Positions 31,958-39,000 of a stretch of DNA of 42,604 nt are shown here, in pieces. Below the pieces are notes generated by a model that was given only the letters and a program-made list of their open reading frames with translations, did not search any database and was not told where the DNA came from. The position numbers and the translations under genes are program-made. The first letter of the stretch is position 1; each line of letters opens with the position of its first letter. Origin of the DNA: Paraktedonobacter sp035294465 (GTDB lineage Bacteria; Chloroflexota; Ktedonobacteria; Ktedonobacterales; Ktedonobacteraceae); contig DATGKW010000158.1 in assembly GCA_035294465.1 (NCBI GenBank), positions 1 to 42,604 of the forward strand, in the 5' to 3' direction.

Positions 31958-32343
31958 TATGGCCGAACCTGCTTGACAAGCTTGAAAACATCACCCAGTT
32001 TAAAAGGCTTGTGGAGGGTTTGGATGGTAGGATATTGCTTCACCAGGTCGCGTAATTGCTGCGGGCTAGCAGCAGAGCAAACGATGATTGGAAGCCGGGA
32101 AACAAGGCTTTTCTGGTGCAAATGCGCCAGCACGGCAAGGCCAGAGATCGAGCCGGGTAGCTGTAAATCAAGAATCAGCAGATCGTAGGGCAGCGGATCA
32201 TTCTCGTCTCTCTCGAGAAAGAGCTGCTGCAGAAGCGATGCCCCGGTAAGATGGGGAGAGATGGTATGGCCCTGGACAGTTTCGAGTGCATAAGTTAGAT
32301 AGTCGAGTACCTGATAATTGTCTTCAACTAATCCAATACGCAT
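31954..32343 (-). CDS. Stand-alone response regulator receiver protein
   Basis: A 129-residue CheY-like receiver domain with no output domain. Acidic pocket Glu7/Asp8 (LVEDN), phospho-acceptor Asp59 (LILDLQLPG), Ser90 (VCSAAS) and Lys112 (LHKPFK) are all present, so it should be phosphorylated by a histidine kinase and act by protein contact. No kinase gene is nearby. I prefer ATG 32343 (MRIGLVEDN) because receiver domains start this way; a GTG at 32358 adds five residues and cannot be excluded, and neither start has a strong ribosome site. Confidence 0.88.
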   Translation of the reverse strand: MRIGLVEDNYQVLDYLTYALETVQGHTISPHLTGASLLQQLFLERDENDPLPYDLLILDLQLPGSISGLAVLAHLHQKSLVSRLPIIVCSAASPQQLRDLVKQYPTIQTLHKPFKLGDVFKLVKQVRPY

Positions 32344-32667
32344 ACGTAAATGATACACCTTGCTAAGAGATTATGTCTTGCTCGTCTCTGGTTTTTCCCA
32401 TGATCCAGTGAATACAAAAAAGCCAATTGCTCAAAACTTGCTCTTCTGCCTCATGTGATTTCTATCTATATCATGAAGCCATCGCATAGATTGATTCTCT
32501 ATAAGATAAGCATACACGTGACAAAAGGAAAAGGCAAGCCATTTATACGCAACTGTCCAATTTGGCGCATATGCTATCACCTTGCTTTTTCTAAGCAGTA
32601 TGTAAACATGGGATAAAATGCGAACACAATAGATGTGTTTATAAAATAGAGATAATAGCTCTCACCC
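32344..32667. other. Non-coding stretch between receiver gene and acetoacetyl-CoA synthetase
   Basis: About 320 AT-rich bases without a supported gene. Several TATA-like stretches occur (for example TAAAAT near 32614 and TAATAG near 32653), which may be secondary promoters, but only the element at 32668-32696 pairs well with a -35. Confidence 0.3.
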
Positions 32668-32696
32668 TTGCAATGGAGATTCCCACGGGGCATAAT
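32668..32696 (+). promoter_or_regulatory. Promoter of the acetoacetyl-CoA synthetase gene
   Basis: TTGCAA (32668-32673), 17 bases and CATAAT (32691-32696) predict a start near 32703, 70 bases before the chosen ATG at 32773. Confidence 0.6.
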
Positions 32697-32772
32697 TCGG
32701 TAGAAGAAGAGAAGAACAAAGTACGTTTTAGGGCAGGCGATGAGTTCGCTCTGCCAGAAGGGAAAGGAACAT

Positions 32773-34746
32773 ATGGCGATCAAAGAAGGAACGCTGCTCT
32801 GGGAACCATCGACGCAGATGAAGGAACAGGCCAACCTTACCAGATACATGCGCTGGCTCGCACAAAAGAAGGGGTTGCATTTTACAGAGAACGAGGAACT
32901 ATGGGTCTGGTCCGTAGAGCACCTGGAGGATTTCTGGGCCTCGTTATGGGAATATTTCGAGATCAAAGCCTCCACACCTTACACCACCGTTCTCGCCCAT
33001 CCCACCATGCCCGGAGCGCAGTGGTTCTCCGGCGCAGAACTGAACTATGCCGAACATATTTTTCGCAACGCGACCGGCGAGCGCCCTGCGCTTCTCTCCC
33101 AATCCGAAACGCGTCCCCTGACGGAGCTTTCCTGGGAAGAGCTTGCGCACCGCGTGGCCTCTGTGGCCGTGGCGCTGCGCGCAATGGGAGTGCAGCGCGG
33201 TGATCGCGTGGTCAACTATATGCCAAATATCCCGGAGACAGTCATTGCCTTTCTGGCTACGGCCAGCCTGGGCGCGATCTGGTCCAGCTGTGCCCCCGAA
33301 TTCGGCACACAGAGCGTAATCGATCGCTTCCAGCAAATCGAGCCAAAGGTGCTGTTCGCGGTTGATGGCTACAGCTATAACGGCAAACTTATCGACCGGC
33401 GCGACATTCTTAGCGAGCTGCAAGCAGCTCTTCCGACACTCCAAAAAACGGTGATCCTTCCCTATGTCTTCGCCGATACCCGGCTGGACCGCTATACAAA
33501 CGCTGTGCTCTGGCAAGATATCGCCAGTGGAGAGCACGAACTGACATTCGAGCAGGTGCCTTTTGATCACCCGCTCTGGGTACTCTACTCATCCGGCACA
33601 ACCGGCCTGCCCAAAGCCATTGTTCAGGGTCACGGCGGGATCATCCTTGAGCATCTCAAGCAGATTCATCTGAGCCTCGACCTGAAGCCCGAAGACCGCT
33701 TCTTCTGGTATACTACTACCGGCTGGATGATGTGGAACTTGCTCATCGGCGGCCTGCTCAACGGCACGACAATCCTGCTCTACGACGGTAGCCCGGCTTA
33801 CCCCAACATGAATCGCCTCTGGGAATTTGCCGAGCAGGCGGGCATGACCCTCTTCGGCACCAGCGCGGGCTTTCTCCTCGCCTGTATGAAGGCCGAGATC
33901 GAACCGGGGAAGACCTATCATTTGAGCAAGCTGCGCAGCCTGGGTTCAACCGGCTCGCCGCTTCCACCAGAGGGCTTCCAGTGGGTCTACGAACACGTTC
34001 GTCATGACCTCTGGCTGGCCTCGGTCAGCGGCGGCACCGACGTTTGCTCTGCCTTCCTGGGCGGCTCACCCCTGCTGCCGGTTCGCGCCGGAGAATTACA
34101 GTGCCGCGCACTTGGAGCAAAAGTTGAAGCTTTCGATGAGCAGGGCAACCCGCTGATCAACGAGGTAGGCGAGCTGGTTATTACCAAACCCATGCCCTCG
34201 ATGCCGCTCTTCTTCTGGAATGATCCCGATGGCACAAAGTACTTCAATAGCTATTTCGATGTCTATCCAGGTGTCTGGCGGCATGGCGATTGGGTCAAAA
34301 TTACGCCGACTGGCGGCGCGGTCATCTACGGGCGGTCCGACTCGACGATCAATCGCAAGGGCATTCGGATGGGTAGCAGCGAGATCTACCGCGTGGTTGA
34401 AGATATACCAGAAATCCTGGATAGTCTGGTCATCGGCCTCGAACGCCCCGGTGGCAACTATTACATGCCCTTGTTCGTAGTACTAAGGCCAGGAGTTGAA
34501 CTGGATGATGAACTGAAAAACAGGATTCGCGCCCAACTGCGCACCAATCTGACGCCCCACCACGTTCCAGATGAGATTGTGGCCATCCCAGAAGTGCCTC
34601 GCACGCTGAGCGGAAAAAAGCTGGAGGTACCAGTGAAGAAATTTTTTCTGGGCGTTCCTCCCGACAAAGCTGTAAGCATGGGCGCTCTGGGAAATCCGCA
34701 GGCGGTACAGTTTTTCCTGGATTTCGCGAAAAAACTCCAGGCATAA
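32773..34746 (+). CDS. Acetoacetate-CoA ligase (acetoacetyl-CoA synthetase)
   Basis: A 657-residue adenylate-forming enzyme that converts acetoacetate, ATP and CoA to acetoacetyl-CoA, feeding ketone bodies or polyhydroxybutyrate breakdown products into central metabolism. The N-terminal cap (NLTRYMRWLAQKKGLHF...WVWSVEHLEDFWASLWEYF) and APEFGTQSVIDRFQQIEPKVLF are typical of this subfamily. Core motifs: YSSGTTGLPKAIVQGHGG (P-loop), SVSGGTDVCSAF, WRHGDWVKIT..GGAVIYGRSDSTINRKGIRMG (hinge) and the C-terminal catalytic lysine in TLSGKKLEVPVKK. I chose ATG 32773 for its AAAGGA site five bases upstream; an in-frame ATG at 32740 lacks one. No other ketone or PHB genes adjoin. Confidence 0.93.
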   Translation: MAIKEGTLLWEPSTQMKEQANLTRYMRWLAQKKGLHFTENEELWVWSVEHLEDFWASLWEYFEIKASTPYTTVLAHPTMPGAQWFSGAELNYAEHIFRNATGERPALLSQSETRPLTELSWEELAHRVASVAVALRAMGVQRGDRVVNYMPNIPETVIAFLATASLGAIWSSCAPEFGTQSVIDRFQQIEPKVLFAVDGYSYNGKLIDRRDILSELQAALPTLQKTVILPYVFADTRLDRYTNAVLWQDIASGEHELTFEQVPFDHPLWVLYSSGTTGLPKAIVQGHGGIILEHLKQIHLSLDLKPEDRFFWYTTTGWMMWNLLIGGLLNGTTILLYDGSPAYPNMNRLWEFAEQAGMTLFGTSAGFLLACMKAEIEPGKTYHLSKLRSLGSTGSPLPPEGFQWVYEHVRHDLWLASVSGGTDVCSAFLGGSPLLPVRAGELQCRALGAKVEAFDEQGNPLINEVGELVITKPMPSMPLFFWNDPDGTKYFNSYFDVYPGVWRHGDWVKITPTGGAVIYGRSDSTINRKGIRMGSSEIYRVVEDIPEILDSLVIGLERPGGNYYMPLFVVLRPGVELDDELKNRIRAQLRTNLTPHHVPDEIVAIPEVPRTLSGKKLEVPVKKFFLGVPPDKAVSMGALGNPQAVQFFLDFAKKLQA

Positions 34747-34760
34747 ATTGTTTCCCGTTA

Positions 34761-34799
34761 GTACCTGATCAGGTACCAGTACCACGTCCGGTGTGGTAC
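34761..34799. repeat. Two adjacent palindromes (possible operator or hairpin)
   Basis: A perfect 16-bp palindrome GTACCTGATCAGGTAC (34761-34776) is followed two bases later by GTACCAC (34779-34785) and GTGGTAC (34793-34799), a 7-bp stem with a 7-base loop. They lie 15-53 bases after the acetoacetyl-CoA synthetase stop and upstream of the glycosyltransferase. A TACAAT overlaps the end of the second repeat. No T-run follows, so a regulator site is more likely than a terminator. Confidence 0.5.
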
Positions 34800-34902
34800 A
34801 ATAAGTCAGGAATAATCACAGCCATTATGCCATTGCAGGCTTTCTAGAGAGGAGTAATGGGTACTCATTTTTTCTGCCCATGTGGCTACTCTCTCATATT
34901 CG

Positions 34903-34938
34903 CCATGACCGCGCATCTTTTTGACAGCCCGGTCATGG
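34903..34938. repeat. 9-bp inverted repeat upstream of the PimA-like gene
   Basis: CCATGACCG (34903-34911) and CGGTCATGG (34930-34938) are perfect inverted copies separated by 18 bases, within the 70 bases before the ATG at 34973. An exact TTGACA lies inside the loop (34921-34926) without a good -10 at 17-18 bases. It could be an operator or a leader hairpin. Confidence 0.5.
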
Positions 34939-34972
34939 ACTACTCTACGCAGAGCGCAGGGAGCGGCGTCCC

Positions 34973-36154
34973 ATGAAAATAGGTCTTGTCTCACCGTATG
35001 ACTGGAGTTATCCAGGCGGTGTGCGCGATCATGTCTGGCATCTGGCTAACGAATTTATGGCTCAGGGACACGATGTACGCATTCTCGCCCCGGCTTCCGG
35101 CCCCAAGCGAAAAATACCTGAGAAGCACGTGTACAAAATAGGGTGGACAACCCCTATCCCGGCCAATGGATCGATTGCGCGTGTCGCTGCCTTCGACCCC
35201 GCGCTCACCCTGCGGGTGCGCAGGGTACTTCAGCGCGAGAAATTTGATATTCTCCATGTCCACGAGCCGCTGGTGCCCGGTCTGTCTCTGGCCGCGCTAC
35301 GTTGCTCGCCTACAATTACAGTTGGTACCTTTCATGCTTCATCAGAGGTCAGTTTGACCTCGACTTTCAATCTGGCGTATGCCTCGCTTGTGCCATTCCT
35401 GCGCCCGATATGGCGCCTGCTGGATGGACGTATTGCTATTTCGAGCGCCACCCATAAATTCATCACTCATTATTTTCCGGCCGATTACCGCATCATTCCC
35501 AATGGCATCAATCTAGAGCATTTTGGACAAATAGCTGAGCCATTCCCGGCCTTCGCGGACGGCAAACAAAATATTCTTTTTCTGGGCAGATTCGAGAAGC
35601 GCAAGGGAGCTAAATACCTGCTACGCGCCATCCCGGCCATTCGCGAGCGTCACCCCAATACGCGTTTTATCTTTGTAGGCGAAGGACGCCTGCGCGCAGG
35701 TTTTCAGCGCTTCGTTGAACGCCGGGGGTGGCACGACGTGGTCTTTACGGGATACATCCCGGAAGAGGACAAGGCACGTTACTTCGCTAGCGCTCATATC
35801 TTCTGCGCGCCGGCTATCGGCGGTGAAGGTCTGGGCATTGTTTTGCTCGAAGCCATGGCTGCCGGCAAGCCAATTGTGGCCTCGAATATCAGCGGCTACG
35901 CAACTGTAGTTACTCATGGCGTCGATGGTCTGTTAACTCCGCCGCGCAGCAGCGAGGACCTGGCAGCGGCAATCGGGCAGTTGCTCAAACATGAGTCGCT
36001 GCGCCAGCGCTTCATTCAGGCCGGCTTGCAAAAGGCGCGCACATATGCGTGGCCACACGTAGCCACGCAGATATTGGATTACTATTATGAACTCATTGAC
36101 GAACTCAAGAGTTCAAACGGCAGAAAGATTTCAGGCAGAAGAATCTATGGATAG
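34973..36154 (+). CDS. PimA-like glycosyltransferase (GT4)
   Basis: A 393-residue GT-B enzyme close in layout to actinobacterial phosphatidylinositol mannosyltransferase PimA: N-terminal MKIGLVSPYDWSYPGGVRDHVWHLANEF, FDILHVHEPLVPG, FHASSE, NGINLEHF, LGRFEKRKGAKYLLRAIP, and the nucleotide-sugar block GEGLGIVLLEAMAAGKPIVASNISG (E-x7-E). It probably transfers mannose or another hexose to a lipid anchor at the membrane. GGGAG nine bases before the ATG supports the start. It overlaps the PHP-domain gene by eight bases. Two LpxL/PatA-like acyltransferase genes lie on the facing strand, as in phosphatidylinositol mannoside loci, but no phosphatidylinositol synthase is in view, so the lipid acceptor remains open. 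Confidence 0.88.
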   Translation: MKIGLVSPYDWSYPGGVRDHVWHLANEFMAQGHDVRILAPASGPKRKIPEKHVYKIGWTTPIPANGSIARVAAFDPALTLRVRRVLQREKFDILHVHEPLVPGLSLAALRCSPTITVGTFHASSEVSLTSTFNLAYASLVPFLRPIWRLLDGRIAISSATHKFITHYFPADYRIIPNGINLEHFGQIAEPFPAFADGKQNILFLGRFEKRKGAKYLLRAIPAIRERHPNTRFIFVGEGRLRAGFQRFVERRGWHDVVFTGYIPEEDKARYFASAHIFCAPAIGGEGLGIVLLEAMAAGKPIVASNISGYATVVTHGVDGLLTPPRSSEDLAAAIGQLLKHESLRQRFIQAGLQKARTYAWPHVATQILDYYYELIDELKSSNGRKISGRRIYG

Positions 36155-36932
36155 CTCAGCAGAACTTGTGCCGGCGCGAACAGATGCCACGCCTGGCAGC
36201 TATAACCGCGCCGACATTCACATGCACACCAACCTGGGTGACGGCTGGGCCAGCCCGGCTCGTGTAATCGAGATTGCCACGCGCCGCAATCTGACCCTCA
36301 TTGCCGTGACCGATCATGACCACCTCGAGGGAGCGAAACGGGTTGAGGAATTGCTCAACAAGCAAAATCACGCGCTTAAAATGATCACCGGTGTTGAAGT
36401 CTCTACTCGCCAGGGCCATTTGCTGGGCCTCTTTGTGAAGAAAGCACCCAGACCTGGACGGCCGGTCGAGGAGAGTATTGAGGCCATCAAAGAACAGGGC
36501 GGTCTGGTGATTGTGCCGCATCCTCTAGGCCGCCTGGTCCCAAGCCTGAGCCGCAAGAAAATCGACTCATTGTTGGAAAAGGGCTACGCTATCGATGGCA
36601 TCGAAATATACAATCCAACGCCCGCCAACGCCTCGATGCGCGCGACTGTGCGCGCCGCCAACCAGGGCTGGCACCTGGCTGAAACTGGCGGCAGCGACGC
36701 CCACTTCTGGCAGCATATTGGCGCTGCCTACACGCTCTTCCCCGGTACCACGCCCGAAGACCTGCGCCGGGCTATCCTGGAGCGCAGTGTGCGAGCTGGC
36801 GGTCAGGAGCAACCCCCGATCCGTCTTTCGCCCGGCGCGTATGTCGCGCAGTGCGCCTGGAGCTGGTTTGTCGACCCACCACGCCGCGTTGCCCGCCGCA
36901 TACGCGAAGCACGCGAGGAGCGCCAGGTTTAA
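36147..36932 (+). CDS. PHP-domain metal-dependent phosphoesterase
   Basis: A 261-residue PHP-family phosphoesterase related to YciV/TrpH. Metal-binding residues appear in the expected order: HMH (25-27), TDHDH (55-59), Glu84 in GVEVST, VPHP (His125) and GGSDAHF (Asp184/His186). Such enzymes hydrolyse nucleotide or histidinol-type phosphates or short oligonucleotides; the substrate here is unknown. I chose ATG 36147, which overlaps the glycosyltransferase stop in ATGGATAG; an earlier in-frame ATG at 36087 would overlap by 68 bases. The overlap implies coupled translation, so the activity may belong to the glycolipid pathway. Confidence 0.88.
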   Translation: MDSSAELVPARTDATPGSYNRADIHMHTNLGDGWASPARVIEIATRRNLTLIAVTDHDHLEGAKRVEELLNKQNHALKMITGVEVSTRQGHLLGLFVKKAPRPGRPVEESIEAIKEQGGLVIVPHPLGRLVPSLSRKKIDSLLEKGYAIDGIEIYNPTPANASMRATVRAANQGWHLAETGGSDAHFWQHIGAAYTLFPGTTPEDLRRAILERSVRAGGQEQPPIRLSPGAYVAQCAWSWFVDPPRRVARRIREAREERQV

Positions 36933-36946
36933 TCCCGGCCTTCTTC

Positions 36947-37819
36947 CTACTCCACCCAAACCTTAGAAAAGACGACCCATTGCTCAGGATGCGCACGAAT
37001 GACACGTTCCAGCTCTTTAAGCAGCGCACCCTCTATAATCTCCGGCTGCCTGCGTTCTTCTTCGGAGAGCGCGAGCGTCAAGCGGATAAACTCACCTCTG
37101 ATACGCCCGCCGGAGCTATACCAGCCCAGCGCACCCACAAGCGGCGCACCAGTACGCATGGAGAGGTTCACCGGACCAATCGGCAAGCACGCCGGCGCTC
37201 CAAAGAAATCTCTGACAACGCTCTCACCCTCCACCGCACGATCCGCCGTGATCAAGACAATCTGATTATTGCGCAGCGCCTGGATGATTGTACGCAATGG
37301 TGCGCTTCCGCCCAGCGGAACATAATTGACGCCGCTGCTGCTACGCAACTCTATCATCAGGCGTAGTATGCGTTCGTCCTTGAGTTTTTCAACCGGAATA
37401 ACCACCCGGTAGCTATTGGCGGTAAACCAGCGAGCCATATACTCAAACGGGCCAAAATGGGCGGAGAAAAGGATCACCCCTTTCCCCAGAGCCAGCGCCT
37501 CCTCCAGATACTCATTATGCTCAGTAGAGAGACGACGCATAACTTCCTGGGAAGAGAGGCGTGGCATGAGAAACGCTTCCAGGTAGTTGTTGATACTGCT
37601 GCGAAACATGCCACGCACCACGCGCCTCAGTTTGCGCCGCCCCGCAGCCGTTTGCCGGATCTCAGGCCCCAGCACATGCAGCGCGTTGATTGTTGCCCGC
37701 CTGCGCACCGATACAGCCACCAGCCAGGTCAGCGGGCCAAGTATAGCCGGCAGCCAGCGCAAGAGCCGGCGTGGCAGGCGTGGCACAATCTTCGTTGCCC
37801 AAAGGAAGAGATAATACAT
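36947..37819 (-). CDS. LpxL/PatA-like lysophospholipid acyltransferase (second of pair)
   Basis: A 290-residue inner-membrane acyltransferase of the HtrB/LpxL family, which includes actinobacterial PatA that acylates phosphatidylinositol mannosides. The catalytic H-x4-E appears as AHFGPFEY; later VPVEKLKDERI, PLGGSAPLRTIIQALRNNQIVLITADR and FFGAPACLPIGPVNLSMRTGAPLVGAL are typical. The N-terminus (LFLWATKIVPRLPRRLLRWL) should insert in the membrane. I chose ATG 37819 with AGGGG upstream; the frame to 37891 would overlap the preceding gene. It starts eight bases after that gene's stop, so the two homologues are one unit, perhaps adding two different acyl chains. Confidence 0.88.
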   Translation of the reverse strand: MYYLFLWATKIVPRLPRRLLRWLPAILGPLTWLVAVSVRRRATINALHVLGPEIRQTAAGRRKLRRVVRGMFRSSINNYLEAFLMPRLSSQEVMRRLSTEHNEYLEEALALGKGVILFSAHFGPFEYMARWFTANSYRVVIPVEKLKDERILRLMIELRSSSGVNYVPLGGSAPLRTIIQALRNNQIVLITADRAVEGESVVRDFFGAPACLPIGPVNLSMRTGAPLVGALGWYSSGGRIRGEFIRLTLALSEEERRQPEIIEGALLKELERVIRAHPEQWVVFSKVWVE

Positions 37820-37827
37820 GCTCGCCC

Positions 37828-38733
37828 CTATTCCTGCCTTGCCTCTCCTGCCGGCCAGAAAGGGCGGAACATAAACCATTGCGTCGGCCATTCACGAATC
37901 ATCTCTTCCAGCGCATTGTATATATATTGTGTTAAGCGCGCAATTTCGGCGGTTCGTTCTTCCGGCGATTGACAGGGCTGTGGAAAAACAGGAGGAAAGG
38001 CTCGCATATAGAATTTGTGATGGTGGCCGTACCAGACAAAGCCAGGAATCACAGTGGCTCCGCCCTTGAGAGCCAGAGCGGCAGGACCACCAGGCACGTA
38101 GGTCTTATGACCAAAAAAGCTCACTTCTACCCCCGTTTCTCTGGTCATGGGTCGATCCACAACGATGGCTACCATGTGGTTCTGGCGTAATTCCTGCAAA
38201 ACCGGCCGGCCGGCGTTCCCTAATGGAATGATCCCGATTTTCTTGTCGCGACGGTGGCCTTGCAGCAGATCATTGAGGCCCGGATCTTTAAATGTCTCTG
38301 CAATAGCAGACAGAGGAAATTCGCGCGCGACAATAGCTCCGGCCAGATCCCAACTCCCAAAGTGCGCAGTCGCAACAACCGCACCTTTGCCGGGAGCCAG
38401 CGCCTGGTGCGCATATTCTCTCCAGTTCGACCCCTGAGTCAGATCCTCCAGCTTCTCCTCGACACGATCTATATTCATATGCGGGAAATAGATCAAATCC
38501 GAAGCTGTACGACCATAGTTGCTCCACGACAGAAAGGCCGCGCGCTTTACACGGGGATCTCTCACAGGCAACCCCAGCACTCTCGCCATATTCTGCTGAG
38601 TCACCAGGCGCTTTGAGCGCCAACCCAGATAGCTGGCGGAACTGATAGCTGAACTCAGGCCATATCTCACCGAGCGCGGGGTCCAGCCTGCAAGGCTAAT
38701 GCCAGCGCGCGCTAGCCAGTAAGCAGTTGACAC
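37828..38733 (-). CDS. LpxL/PatA-like lysophospholipid acyltransferase (first of pair)
   Basis: A 301-residue homologue of the next gene, same family. Catalytic H-x4-D is in ATAHFGSWDLAG; IPLGNAGRPVLQELRQNHMVAIVVDRP and FFGHKTYVPGGPAALALKGGATVIPGF follow; the end REWPTQWFMFRPFW matches the usual P.QW.....W. It would transfer a fatty acyl chain to a glycolipid or lysolipid at the inner membrane. The start codon is GTG at 38733 with GAGAGG eight bases before it and a strong promoter at 38784-38813. The two genes differ enough to suggest different positional specificity. Confidence 0.9.
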   Translation of the reverse strand: MSTAYWLARAGISLAGWTPRSVRYGLSSAISSASYLGWRSKRLVTQQNMARVLGLPVRDPRVKRAAFLSWSNYGRTASDLIYFPHMNIDRVEEKLEDLTQGSNWREYAHQALAPGKGAVVATAHFGSWDLAGAIVAREFPLSAIAETFKDPGLNDLLQGHRRDKKIGIIPLGNAGRPVLQELRQNHMVAIVVDRPMTRETGVEVSFFGHKTYVPGGPAALALKGGATVIPGFVWYGHHHKFYMRAFPPVFPQPCQSPEERTAEIARLTQYIYNALEEMIREWPTQWFMFRPFWPAGEARQE

Positions 38734-38783
38734 AATCGCTTCCTCTCAACAGTATTTTTCTCATAGAGCCTAAACTCGACCTC

Positions 38784-38813
38784 ATAGTATCCCCTCCGCC
38801 GAATGACTGTCAA
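38784..38813 (-). promoter_or_regulatory. Promoter of the acyltransferase pair
   Basis: On the minus strand exact TTGACA (38808-38813), an 18-base spacer and TACTAT (38784-38789) predict a start near 38777, 44 bases before the GTG start. Confidence 0.7.
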
Positions 38814-38938
38814 TGTCTGGTGGTGCTCGCAACGATGAGAGATCAGAAGTGAGAGTTTCTCTTTTTCTCTAAAATTTTCCATTGAGAATGTACCACCATA
38901 GACAGTACTTTTTTGCTAAAATCATCGATTTCTTTTCG

Positions 38939-38969
38939 TTCTACATCATCTATGTTCTATGATGTAGAA
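38939..38969 (+). repeat. Perfect hairpin just upstream of the G8 protein ribosome site
   Basis: TTCTACATCA (38939-38948), an 11-base loop and TGATGTAGAA (38960-38969) form a perfect 10-bp stem. It ends 31 bases before the ATG at 39001, and GGGAGG lies between stem and start. No T-run follows. It could stabilise the message, block initiation, or be an operator. Confidence 0.55.
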
Positions 38970-39000
38970 GCAAATAGCAGCGATAGGGAGGATTCAAACG

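Noticed and set aside
32673..33203. 176-codon plus-strand frame overlapping the acetoacetyl-CoA synthetase start
   Set aside because: It overlaps the enzyme's N-terminal domain in another frame and its translation is Arg/Ser-rich without a family match.
34921..34944. TTGACA as promoter of the PimA-like gene
   Set aside because: No acceptable -10 at 16-18 bases; the hexamer sits in the loop of an inverted repeat.
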